DNA of 19,994 nt from an uncultured Bacilli bacterium (GTDB taxonomy: Bacteria > Bacillota_I > Bacilli_A > RF39 > UBA660): assembly GCA_910579535.1 (NCBI GenBank), contig CAJTUR010000024.1, positions 1 to 19,994 on the forward strand, in the 5' to 3' direction. Position 1 is the stretch's first letter. Each line of letters begins with the position of its first letter. The notes under the pieces were generated by a model. That model was not told the origin of the DNA, searched no databases, and was given only the letters and a program-made list of their open reading frames with translations. Shown here piece by piece: positions 7,436-15,501 of this stretch. A program made the position numbers and the translations under genes.

Positions 7436-9273
7436 TAAGCCACCTCATCATAAGAACCGATTATAAAAGAATCATCGATGTTTTCTTCTAAGTTTTCTAT
7501 ATTAATCACTTGTAATCTTTCACCTGTTTTTTCTTCAATTGGTAAATCCATTACGATTTCATCTAAATCAACGTTTGCTTCTTCAAATGAGAAAGAAGCC
7601 ACATCTAATTCACTCGAATCATCTACAACAAAGTTTGAAACATCTAAATCATTATCTGATGGTTCTTCAAAAGATTCATCGTCTTCAAAATCATCGATCA
7701 TGGTGTAGTTCATTTCACTCAGTTCATCTTCCTCACTTCCAAAAGATAAATCAAGTCCCATACTTCCTAAATAGATTTCTATTTCATCATAGATTTCACT
7801 TGGCGTTTGACTGTATTTTGCACGATGTTTAATGTCTTTTACAGCGTCATCTAATTCTTTTAATTTCTTTTTATCATTTTCTATAGCTAACACATCTTTA
7901 ACTTTATTCGTATTTTTTAGTAAAGCTGTCATTTCAAGAATTTCTTCTTGACGCGCAAAAATTTCTTCTTCATATTTTTTTATATCTATGGCTTCCAATT
8001 TATAAGCTTTTCCAATTAAAATCTTTTGATCATATTTATAATGATTCACAAGGTTTAACACATTTGCTAATTCATTTTGTTTGGTATTAAACGCTGCTGC
8101 TAAGATAGCTCTTCTTTTTGGGGTTTTATCTTCTTGTTCGCTTTCCATAATGATTTGATAATTTTTTAAATCATTTTCTAATTCAGCTTCCACTTCTAAA
8201 GTATTCTCTAAACGTTCATTTAACTGTTGAATTTCAATGGTATCTATCTTTTTAATTTCTTCTTTTGCCATACGAATTTTTTCTTCTAAACCATTGATTT
8301 CTAAATCTAAATAATTTATTCTTTCTTCAATAACTTTATTATCTTGATCCATGTAATTTTTGGTATCTATAAATCCAGCAAATTCATCTCTTGCTAAAAT
8401 AGCACTTTCTTCTTCGTCTTTTAGTAAAGCAGCTAATTCAGCTCCATTAGGAATATCCATAAAAGGTTTAGATTTGGCAATGGAAACTAATTCTTTAATT
8501 TTTGCTAAAGCCTTTTCTCTTTCATCTTCTAAAATTAAAGTTTTTACTTCATTAGCAATCATAACTGGATCATTAAGAATTTCTTCTCTTCTTTTTTCTA
8601 AACTTTTTAATTCTTTTTTTATTTCGTTTTTTCGATCTTCATCGATTTTTTTCATTTCTTCATTAATATACGATAATGGATTTAAAAGATTGGCTTTGGT
8701 TTCAGCTAGCCTTGCTTTTTCATTTTCTAGTTTTTCTTGCATTTCTTCCATATCGCTATTTAAAGTATTTAAATTTTCTAAAACATTATTATGTTCTTCT
8801 TCTTTTAAATGAAGAGAAGCAATTAAATCTTCTAATTTTTGATTTTCATCTTGAAGTAATTTTTGATAATAAGTTTTATTTTCTGAATCACTAATAGCTG
8901 AATAACGATCATTTAAAATGCCTATGTATTCGTTACTTGAACCAATACTGTTTTGGAGTTTTGTTATAATATTATGAAGCATTATTTCTTCATCTACTAT
9001 ATTATCAATTTCTTTTTGAAGATTCTGAATGGCTCTTTCTTGTTTTTTTATTTTAGCTTCTAAACTTACTTTAATATTTTCATCAACTTGTTTTTCACTG
9101 GCTTTAAAATATTTTTCTTTTTTTCCTTCTTCATTTAATAAATCCGATTCGGTATTTAGAAAAATAACACGACTATCAATTTCTTGTAATTCCGCGTTAG
9201 CAGTATCTACGTTCAAAGTAGACTCTGACATTTCAACTAACGTATCTATTTTTCTAGTAATATCGTTTTCCAT
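7435..9273 (-). CDS. Large coiled-coil protein of unknown function
   Basis: A 612-residue cytoplasmic protein without signal peptide, membrane helix or Walker motif. Residues about 1-225 and 310-475 are almost continuous heptad-repeat coiled coil rich in Glu, Lys and Leu; an interruption around 235-305 (NDPVMIANEVKTLILEDERE, then KSKPFMDIPNGAELAALLKDEEE) may be a small folded unit. From about 480 to the end the chain is strongly acidic and likely disordered, with a last hydrophobic patch DDSFIIGSYDEVA. A GTG at 9282 is in frame, but AAAAGGAG is eight bases before the ATG ending at 9273. It heads the operon with the DUF1292-like gene and murE, which suggests, but does not show, a link to cell envelope or division. 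I do not recognise a named family. Confidence 0.75.
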   Translation of the reverse strand: MENDITRKIDTLVEMSESTLNVDTANAELQEIDSRVIFLNTESDLLNEEGKKEKYFKASEKQVDENIKVSLEAKIKKQERAIQNLQKEIDNIVDEEIMLHNIITKLQNSIGSSNEYIGILNDRYSAISDSENKTYYQKLLQDENQKLEDLIASLHLKEEEHNNVLENLNTLNSDMEEMQEKLENEKARLAETKANLLNPLSYINEEMKKIDEDRKNEIKKELKSLEKRREEILNDPVMIANEVKTLILEDEREKALAKIKELVSIAKSKPFMDIPNGAELAALLKDEEESAILARDEFAGFIDTKNYMDQDNKVIEERINYLDLEINGLEEKIRMAKEEIKKIDTIEIQQLNERLENTLEVEAELENDLKNYQIIMESEQEDKTPKRRAILAAAFNTKQNELANVLNLVNHYKYDQKILIGKAYKLEAIDIKKYEEEIFARQEEILEMTALLKNTNKVKDVLAIENDKKKLKELDDAVKDIKHRAKYSQTPSEIYDEIEIYLGSMGLDLSFGSEEDELSEMNYTMIDDFEDDESFEEPSDNDLDVSNFVVDDSSELDVASFSFEEANVDLDEIVMDLPIEEKTGERLQVINIENLEENIDDSFIIGSYDEVA

Positions 9274-9306
9274 ACTAGTCACTCCTTTTATTCTTAAACT
9301 ACTACC

Positions 9307-9335
9307 ATAATAGCATAAGAAATTTTAATTTGCAA
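9307..9335 (-). promoter_or_regulatory. Promoter of the coiled-coil/murE operon
   Basis: On the minus strand: -35 TTGCAA (9335-9330), a 17-nt spacer ending in TGC, and -10 TATTAT (9312-9307). It lies 34 bases before the ATG, with a strong RBS between. Confidence 0.75.
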
Positions 9336-9360
9336 TAAAGAGCAACTAGAATTTTAAAAA

Positions 9361-10977
9361 TTATCTTTCTAAAACTTCCATTACATTTGGTACTAATTGT
9401 TTCTTACGAGATAATAAGTCTTGAATGTAATCCCCTTGCTTAAAGGTTTCATTGTTTAATACAGCTCTTACAACGTTTTCACTTTTGCGGTCATAAAAGA
9501 TGTAGGAACCATTTTTTTCAATATCGGTAATTAAAGTAATTACCATATCAAATTTAGAACTTGCTAAGTCGTCTATTTTGTTAATAAAGTTTTCCATATC
9601 GGCCTTGATATCGTCGTAATCCATGGTAAATATTTGACTAATGCCTACAAATTTATCTTTTACACGGAATGTTTTTATGTCTTCTTCAAGTAGTTCTTCA
9701 GCTTTTTTGCCTTTAATAGAGAAACCAGCTTTTACCATATCGTGACCGTATTTTTGGATGTCAACTTCTGCAATGTTGGCAAGTTCCTCAACTACTTTTC
9801 TATCTAAATCCGTAGTGGTAACGGATTTTAGTAAAAGAGTATCGGATAGAATCGCTGATAACATTAAGCCAGCCATATCTTTAGGGATTTTTACATCATT
9901 TTCTTTATATAAATGATAAATGATTGTACAAGTACATCCAACCGGCATACTTCTGAAATTAATAGGTTGTGGTGTCCCAATGTTTAATAAGTTATGGTGG
10001 TCAATAATTTCATCGATGATGGCTTCTTCTATGCCTAAGACACTTTGACTAAAACCATTATGATCCACTAAGATAACGTGTAATTTTTGATATTGATTAA
10101 CATCACTTGTTTTTAATAACCCTAAACATATGTTATTTTTAGTAACGACGGGGTAATTGGTATACCCTTGTGATTCACTTAATGTTAAAAAATCGTTACG
10201 ATAACTATTGATATCGATTGTTGTTGGCTTTTTTTCTTTTAAAACATCACAAATATAGTTTGATAGTATTAATTGATTAGAAGTATGGTAGGTGTCTAAA
10301 TGCGTACAAACAATATTTATTTTGTTTTCTTCGGCTTTTTTTAGTAAGTCCAAAGGTAAATTGTGGTCACCCGTTAAGATGATTAATTTCACTTTTTTTT
10401 CAACTGCGTGTTCTAATACTTTATAACGGTCGCCGACGATTAGGATAGTATCGTTATCAAATTCTATTTTATCTATGATGGTTTTACTTTGAAATGAAGC
10501 TACTAATATTTTCCCTTCTATTTCTTCATCGTATTTTAAGAATATGTCTCCATTTAATACTTTAGCAATATTATCAATATTGGTTTTTAAAATGTCTTTA
10601 TTGCCACCTACTAATTGTTTAGCTAGTTCTTTAAGCGTAAATAAACCTTCTAATTTGTTGTTTTCGTCTATTATACAAATACCTGTTTCTTCACTTTCGT
10701 GCATTAGATTAAAGGCATCATTTATAGAAGCGTGTGATGATAAAATAGCGTCTTTACTAAATTTCATATTTTTAATTTGAACTTTAACATCGTTTAAAAA
10801 TTCTGGTTCTTTAACATTAAAATATTTTAAAACGTACTTTGATTCGTTATTTATGTGCCCTAGAACTTTAGGTTCGGTATTAAAGCCTAATTGATTTTTT
10901 AAATAAGATAAACTAATACTTGCACACACACTATCCGTGTCTGGTTTTTGATGACCAAAAATATAGGTCTTTTCCAT
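9361..10977 (-). CDS. ppaC: Manganese-dependent inorganic pyrophosphatase with CBS and DRTGG domains
   Basis: A 538-residue family II pyrophosphatase (DHH superfamily) that hydrolyses PPi to phosphate in the cytoplasm. The DHH part is split: GHQKPDTDS at 8-16 binds the metals; residues about 70-290 insert a regulatory unit made of a CBS motif (about 72-125), a DRTGG-like domain (about 130-245) and a second CBS motif (about 247-295); then come VDHNGFSQSV (DHN 305-307) and DHHN (326-329). The DHHA2 domain ends with SRKKQ (523-527), which grips pyrophosphate. The CBS pair in such enzymes binds AMP/ADP (inhibitory) and ATP or diadenosine polyphosphates (activating). AAGGAGTGAG precedes the ATG. 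All catalytic motifs look intact. It is monocistronic, with a promoter at 11007-11034. Confidence 0.95.
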   Translation of the reverse strand: MEKTYIFGHQKPDTDSVCASISLSYLKNQLGFNTEPKVLGHINNESKYVLKYFNVKEPEFLNDVKVQIKNMKFSKDAILSSHASINDAFNLMHESEETGICIIDENNKLEGLFTLKELAKQLVGGNKDILKTNIDNIAKVLNGDIFLKYDEEIEGKILVASFQSKTIIDKIEFDNDTILIVGDRYKVLEHAVEKKVKLIILTGDHNLPLDLLKKAEENKINIVCTHLDTYHTSNQLILSNYICDVLKEKKPTTIDINSYRNDFLTLSESQGYTNYPVVTKNNICLGLLKTSDVNQYQKLHVILVDHNGFSQSVLGIEEAIIDEIIDHHNLLNIGTPQPINFRSMPVGCTCTIIYHLYKENDVKIPKDMAGLMLSAILSDTLLLKSVTTTDLDRKVVEELANIAEVDIQKYGHDMVKAGFSIKGKKAEELLEEDIKTFRVKDKFVGISQIFTMDYDDIKADMENFINKIDDLASSKFDMVITLITDIEKNGSYIFYDRKSENVVRAVLNNETFKQGDYIQDLLSRKKQLVPNVMEVLER

Positions 10978-11006
10978 ATAAACTCACTCCTTTTTTAACT
11001 TTTGTT

Positions 11007-11034
11007 AGTATATCACAAATTAATAAAAATACAA
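11007..11034 (-). promoter_or_regulatory. Promoter of the pyrophosphatase gene
   Basis: On the minus strand: -35 TTGTAT (11034-11029), a 16-nt spacer ending in TGA, and -10 TATACT (11012-11007, extended). It is followed by a 30-nt leader with AAGGAGTGAG. Confidence 0.65.
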
Positions 11035-11254
11035 TATTTTACGTTTTTTATTATTACTTAAACATATAAATTAATTGTAATTTTTAAGTACCTAAATTTT
11101 TATAAATTTCATTTTATTATAAATCACCTTAAAAATTAATAATAAGTACAAGTATATGAAAAAATTATCAAGAACATAATTTATTTATTTTTGATAAACG
11201 ATATTTAATATAATAGGCAAAATAAAATTATCTATTCATAATTGGGATTTACAT

Positions 11255-11460
11255 TTATCGAGTAATTTTTTCAAGAGCACTTTTTTCTACAATATCCTCC
11301 AATGAACTTTTTACATTTATTGTTATCTTACCTTCTCTATTTTGAAACACAAGCCTCTTTAAAACAATAACTATTAGAATTATTATGAATATGATTATAA
11401 AAATACTTTTCTTTTTTTGAATTTGAAAATTTTTAATGGCTTTTTTTTAATACCTTCCAT
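11255..11460 (-). pseudogene. Frameshifted, truncated DUF4230-like membrane protein
   Basis: An ATG at 11460 is preceded by AAGGAG 13 bases upstream and opens MEGIKKK, after which a run of eight A (11448-11441 on this strand) puts the reading out of frame. With one more A the frame would be open for 68 residues: a basic start, a long hydrophobic helix (about residues 19-34, mostly Ile), then NREGKITINVKSSLEDIVEK and SALEKITR before TAA. A helix followed by ITI...SSLEDI(I/V)E.S.L resembles the beginning of DUF4230 proteins; the rest of that domain is missing. Most likely this is a gene remnant; slippage on A8 during transcription is an alternative. The family call is tentative. Confidence 0.45.
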
Positions 11461-11682
11461 AAAAATACTACTACTCCTTATAACTAAATATATAAATATA
11501 ATCTTATTGTTGTCATATAAAATATACTCAAAGTATAACACAAGTTTAATTGAATTTCAAAATAAAACGACTTTGATATTTCTTAATACTTAAATTTTAT
11601 GAATTTCATTAAATTCTTTAACAGTTTTTAATCTATTCTTATTAATTGTTTTCTTATAGGTAATTAGAAAAGAGTAAAACCA

Positions 11683-11800
11683 ATGAAAGAAGATTGATTA
11701 ACTATTAAAAATAGAAAATTTATTTAATAAGAATTATTAAAACAAAATTATAAATTAAAAGATATTGCTAAGGCTATTTGGAGTTGAATATTGGAATGAC
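11683..11800 (+). pseudogene. Possible IS30-type transposase N-terminal remnant
   Basis: One frame reads M-K-E-D-stop-LTIKNRKFI-stop-stop-ELLKQNYKLKDIAKAIW-S-stop. The string LT.K.R.FI..LL.QNYKLKDIAKAI has the shape of the N-terminal helix-turn-helix of IS30 transposases (LTL.ER..IE..L..G.S..EIAK.L). Four stop codons within 120 bases make it dead. No terminal repeats or DDE domain were found. Low confidence, since it is short. Confidence 0.3.
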
Positions 11801-11986
11801 TATTTTGAATATAAGATAAAAATCAACACTCTAATTGTATTTCAAAGGGAATTATATATTTATATTGTCACTAAAAAAATAAAAACACAAGAAAAAATAT
11901 TTATCTTAATTTTTTTTGCATTTTACTATTAACAAATTTTCATCTAAATTTTATTTCTACTTAAATTTAAAAAGAAAAAGGCGCAC

Positions 11987-13939
11987 TTATTCACTTTTCA
12001 TTTCAAATAAAATATTGCGTAATTCCATCGCTCTTTCAAAGTCAAGATTTTTAGCGGCGTCTTTCATTTCCATTTCTATTTTTAGCATGAGATTCTCTTT
12101 TTCTTTTTTGCTCATTTTTTCTTTGTTTTTTGACGCTTTGTCATCAGCAATATTGGTTACCACTTCTTTAATTTCTTTTTGAATGGTTTTTGGTGTGATA
12201 TTGTGTTCTTTATTATATTGTTCTTGAATCTTTCTTCTTCTTTCGGTTTCTTTTATGGCCATGTCCATCGCTTCACTTAAGGTATCGGCATACATAATGA
12301 CTTCTCCATTACTGTTTCTTGCTGCTCTTCCAATGGTTTGAATTAAACTTCTACTACTTCTTAAAAAACCTTGTTTATCGGCATCTAATATGCAAATAAG
12401 ACTGACTTCTGGTATGTCCAATCCTTCTCTTAACAGGTTAATTCCCACGACACAATCGTAAACACCCATTCGTAGTTCATTAATGATTTTAAGCCTTTCA
12501 AGCGTTTTAATTTCGCTGTGTAGATAAGCTACTTTTATATTCATTTCTTTTAAATAATTGGTTAGCTCTTCACTCATTCTTATAGTCAGTGTCGTTATTA
12601 AAACACGCTCATTCTTTTCTTTTCTTTTGTTTATTTCATTAATGATGTCATCTATTTGACCTTCTGTCGGACGAATTTCAATTAAAGGGTCAAGTAGTCC
12701 TGTTGGACGAATGATTTGTTCTACGGTTTCATGGTTCGTTTTTTCTAATTCATAATCTCCTGGCGTAGCGGACACGTAAATGGCTTGATTAATTTTATCT
12801 TCAAATTCTTCGTATTTTAAAGGACGATTGTCTAGAGCACTTGGAAGACGAAATCCATAATCAACCAGTGTTTGTTTTCGCATTCTGTCGCCATTATACA
12901 TGCCTCGTACTTGTGGAAGCGTTACATGTGATTCATCAACTACAAGTAAAAAATCTTTAGGAAAGAAATCGATTAAACAAGTGGGTGTTTCCCCTTCTTC
13001 TCGTAAGGCTAGATGTCTAGAATAGTTTTCAACTCCAGAACAAAAGCCTGTTTCTTTTAACATTTCTAAATCGTACAATGTTCTTTCCCTTAATCTTTGC
13101 TCTTCAAGTAATTTGTTCTGACTTTTTAATTCTTCTAATCGAATTTCCAATTCACTTTCAATTCTTTTTATGGCTTTTTCCATTTTTTCATCACTTGTAA
13201 CGAAATGGCTTGCGGGAGAAATCGTAATGCTTTTTTTATTTTGAATAATGGCACCAGTTACTGGATCGAAACTATAAATTTTGTCTACTTCATCTCCAAA
13301 AAGTTCTATTCTTATTCCATTAGCATGCTCATTAACAGGAATGATATCAATGATGTCGCCTCTTACACGAAAGGTTCCTCTATGAAAATCTAAATCACTT
13401 CTTTCGTAAGTCATGTCTACTAGTTTATTAATGACATCGTTTCTTTTAATGGTGTCTCCAATGGTTAGTATTAACATTTTATTTATGTATTCTTCTTTTT
13501 CTCCGATACCATAAATACAGGAAACACTTGATACTACAATTGTGTCTTGATTATTAATTAAAGAAGAAGTGGCTGCATGACGAAGTTCATCGATTTCATC
13601 GTTTATAGAAGAATCTTTTTCTATATAGGTATCGCTTGAAGGTACATAGGCTTCAGGTTGGTAATAATCGTAGTATGATACAAAATACTCTACATGATTC
13701 TCAGGGAAGACCTCCTTGAGTTCCGCGTAAAGTTGTCCAGCAAGGGTTTTATTGTGTGCCAAAACGAGGGTTGGTTTGTTCGTTCTTGCTATCACATTGG
13801 CAATTGTAAAAGTCTTACCAGTTCCTGTAGCCCCCAGTAAAACCTGTTCTTTCTTGCCTTTTTGTATTCCTTCAACTAACTTTTCAATAGCCTGTGGCTG
13901 ATCTCCACTTGGTTCATATTTTGATACTAATTTAAACAT
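11987..13939 (-). CDS. uvrB: Excinuclease ABC subunit B
   Basis: A 650-residue DNA helicase-like subunit of nucleotide excision repair; it receives damaged DNA from UvrA, verifies the lesion and recruits UvrC. Visible: EPSGDQPQAI near the start, Walker A GATGTGKT (36-43), the beta-hairpin region YYDYYQPEAYVP and its neighbours (about 89-105), Walker B with VVDESH (333-338), the helicase motifs V-VI including GINLLREGLDIPE and QTIGRAARN, and a C-terminal UVR domain (NLDFERAMELRNILFEM). The frame stays open 16 codons further upstream (to 13987), but AAGGAGGG just before the ATG ending at 13939 sets the start. uvrA is not adjacent. The upstream 5-prime region is the end of an integrated element, and no good promoter is visible between it and uvrB. 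Confidence 0.96.
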   Translation of the reverse strand: MFKLVSKYEPSGDQPQAIEKLVEGIQKGKKEQVLLGATGTGKTFTIANVIARTNKPTLVLAHNKTLAGQLYAELKEVFPENHVEYFVSYYDYYQPEAYVPSSDTYIEKDSSINDEIDELRHAATSSLINNQDTIVVSSVSCIYGIGEKEEYINKMLILTIGDTIKRNDVINKLVDMTYERSDLDFHRGTFRVRGDIIDIIPVNEHANGIRIELFGDEVDKIYSFDPVTGAIIQNKKSITISPASHFVTSDEKMEKAIKRIESELEIRLEELKSQNKLLEEQRLRERTLYDLEMLKETGFCSGVENYSRHLALREEGETPTCLIDFFPKDFLLVVDESHVTLPQVRGMYNGDRMRKQTLVDYGFRLPSALDNRPLKYEEFEDKINQAIYVSATPGDYELEKTNHETVEQIIRPTGLLDPLIEIRPTEGQIDDIINEINKRKEKNERVLITTLTIRMSEELTNYLKEMNIKVAYLHSEIKTLERLKIINELRMGVYDCVVGINLLREGLDIPEVSLICILDADKQGFLRSSRSLIQTIGRAARNSNGEVIMYADTLSEAMDMAIKETERRRKIQEQYNKEHNITPKTIQKEIKEVVTNIADDKASKNKEKMSKKEKENLMLKIEMEMKDAAKNLDFERAMELRNILFEMKSE

Positions 13940-13975
13940 TTTGCCCTCCTTGTTACGACTACAGTCAGCCAGAAT

Positions 13976-14101
13976 ATTCGTGTCCAAAATTCAAAAATTC
14001 GTGTCCTGACTAATTTTTAGTGCTTCAAAATCTGACTTTTTTGCTAGGACACGAATGTCGGCCACAAATTTACTAAATGATACTAAATAACACTAAAAGA
14101 T
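13976..14101. repeat. Attachment-site region with repeated ATTCGTGTCC and phased ACTAAA motifs
   Basis: ATTCGTGTCC occurs at 13976-13985 and 13997-14006 (direct, 21 bp apart), inverted at 14047-14056, and again directly at 14227-14236 inside the 3-prime end of the integrase gene. AGTCAG (13963-13968) and CTGACT (14006-14011) form an outer inverted repeat. ACTAAA occurs at 14072, 14082 and 14092, exactly one per 10 bp. Such clusters beside an integrase gene are typical of arm-type Int sites and accessory-factor sites. The recombination core itself is not identified because the other end is outside the window. Confidence 0.65.
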
Positions 14102-14148
14102 ACAAGTCGATTTCTAATAACCTATTTTAGCACTTATTTTAAAGCAAA

Positions 14149-14175
14149 ACAAGGAAACATGTTTTGCTTCCTTGT
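14149..14175 (-). terminator. Terminator of the integrase operon
   Basis: On the minus strand ACAAGGAA pairs with TTCCTTGT (14168-14175 with 14149-14156) around an 11-nt loop, followed by TTTTGCTTT. An alternative hairpin, AAGCAAAAC with GTTTTGCTT, uses overlapping bases. Confidence 0.6.
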
Positions 14176-14202
14176 GATTATTTTAATCCATTTCGTATCT
14201 TA

Positions 14203-15501
14203 TTATACATATCTACCAATCATCAAATTCGTGTCCAAATTTTCCTCTATTGGATTCAATAAATCGTTTAATATTTCTTTTGGTTTAACCCTATCAATAT
14301 AACTATTTAATTCGCTTGTACAATCAATTACTAATCTATTTTTATCAAAGTAAATATTAGATGTAATAATGGTAGAAGCATGACCTAATAACTCTGAAAC
14401 TGCCTTTAAATCATAATTATTAATTAATAATAGTGTGGCATAGGTGTGTCTTAAATCATGAAAACCAATATTAGGCAAATTGTTTTCTTTTAATAACTTT
14501 AAATAGTACCTTCTATGAAAGTCTTTACTTCTTGGCTTTCCGTAAGTAGAACAGCAAATATATTTATGATCATAAAATGGGTTATGTTTATCATTTATTC
14601 TTCTATTTCTATTTCGTTCATACTTTTGTTTTTCATTTAATATCGCTTCAAATACCATATCTGGAATATCTAATACTCTTTCACTATGATAAGATTTTAG
14701 TTTAATTTCTTGTTTAGTCAGCATCTTTCTAGGACAATCATCAATCGTATCAGATGTTTTTCTTCCTAATTGTACCCTTAAATATAATTTTCTATTAACA
14801 AAGTCAACATCGGTATACTTTAAACCATTAATTTCTTGTTTTCTTAATCCCATTAAAACTGCAAATAATACTTGTAAATAAATTGGAGTAGACTTACTCG
14901 CATCTATTAGAGTTTTTATTTGCTCTACATTTAATACTTGCTCTTCCTTAATAACAATTGTTTTGTATTCTTTTCTCTCAACCGTTTTAGGCAAAGTGAC
15001 ATTAGTTGTTGGATTCACTTCTATTAAGTTCTTATCTTTGGCATATTTCATTGCTGTTCCTATAATTGTTTTTGCTAATCTTGCCACAGATTTATGTTTA
15101 TTAGCAACGTCATTATAAAATTTTTGAATATGTCCCATATTAATCTGTATTAAATTTAGATTTCCTAAAAATGGAATAGCATAATTTTCAATAACATTTC
15201 TATAAGAGATATAAGTATTGTACTTTTTAGGTTTTATTTCTTTATCCAGCCAATACCTTATATAAATCTCAAACTTAATCTTCGGTTGTACTACAAATGT
15301 ATGATTAATAAGTTGTGAAGCAACTTTATCTCTTTCTGTAGTTGCCTCTTTTTTCTTTACAAATCCTCCTATTTGTATCATATCTTCTGAATTGTCATTA
15401 AAAAACAATTTTAATCTAAAACCATATTTATCTTTTAATTTAATAACGTTATATAACTTATAGTCTATATATGTTTTTGCAAATAATTCATCATTTAACA
15501 T
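14203..15501 (-). CDS. Tyrosine recombinase / integrase (element end)
   Basis: A 432-residue site-specific recombinase of the phage/ICE integrase type. Residues about 1-70 form the arm-binding-like region, 75-165 the SAM-like core-binding domain (KFEIYIRYWLDKEI... onward), and 190-400 the catalytic domain with all key residues: Arg in MGLRKQE (220), His-x-x-Arg in FHDLRHTYAT (348, 351), His in LLGHAS (374) and the nucleophile Tyr in SNIYFD (384). About 40 residues follow the Tyr, an unusually long tail, and the DNA coding for it carries a copy of the 10-mer ATTCGTGTCC. It overlaps the second recombinase by 11 nt; the chosen ATG (15501) has GGTG seven bases upstream, while an upstream in-frame ATG at 15534 is less likely. 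Its position beside the repeats marks it as the likely integration enzyme. Confidence 0.9.
   Translation of the reverse strand: MLNDELFAKTYIDYKLYNVIKLKDKYGFRLKLFFNDNSEDMIQIGGFVKKKEATTERDKVASQLINHTFVVQPKIKFEIYIRYWLDKEIKPKKYNTYISYRNVIENYAIPFLGNLNLIQINMGHIQKFYNDVANKHKSVARLAKTIIGTAMKYAKDKNLIEVNPTTNVTLPKTVERKEYKTIVIKEEQVLNVEQIKTLIDASKSTPIYLQVLFAVLMGLRKQEINGLKYTDVDFVNRKLYLRVQLGRKTSDTIDDCPRKMLTKQEIKLKSYHSERVLDIPDMVFEAILNEKQKYERNRNRRINDKHNPFYDHKYICCSTYGKPRSKDFHRRYYLKLLKENNLPNIGFHDLRHTYATLLLINNYDLKAVSELLGHASTIITSNIYFDKNRLVIDCTSELNSYIDRVKPKEILNDLLNPIEENLDTNLMIGRYV

Larger units (their letters stand above)
11035..11986. other. About 950 bp of decayed intergenic DNA
   Basis: No intact gene is visible here on either strand. 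It holds a frameshifted DUF4230-like N-terminus (11255-11460, minus) and a stop-riddled possible IS30 transposase fragment (11683-11800, plus). An imperfect 20-21-bp direct repeat (11093-11113 and 11591-11610, one gap and one mismatch), TAAA(t)TTTTATRAATTTCATT-like, flanks the first remnant. Base composition is even more AT-rich than the surrounding genes. No clear terminator for uvrB could be seen at its left edge. Confidence 0.6.

Noticed and set aside
8360..8894. Ser/Phe-rich plus-strand frames opposite the coiled-coil gene
   Set aside because: They are antisense shadows of Glu/Lys-rich codons (TTC/TCT and TTT), without RBS or promoter.
11093..11610. Direct repeats 11093-11113 / 11591-11610 as transposon ends or target duplications
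   Set aside because: They are imperfect, purely AT-rich and 500 bp apart with no transposase between; similarity in such DNA can be accidental.
11683..11697. TGA read as Trp (mollicute code) to rescue the fragment
   Set aside because: Neighbouring genes use TGG for Trp and end at TGA (for example 15491-15493 and 16708-16710), and TAA stops also interrupt the fragment.
11916..12182. An 88-codon plus-strand frame at the 3-prime end of uvrB
   Set aside because: It overlaps the UVR domain of uvrB on the other strand and has low-complexity composition.
13940..13987. A 16-residue N-terminal extension of uvrB (MDTNILAD...)
   Set aside because: Homologous UvrB proteins start near MFKLVS, AAGGAGGG precedes that ATG, and the extension is made of the attachment-site repeat.
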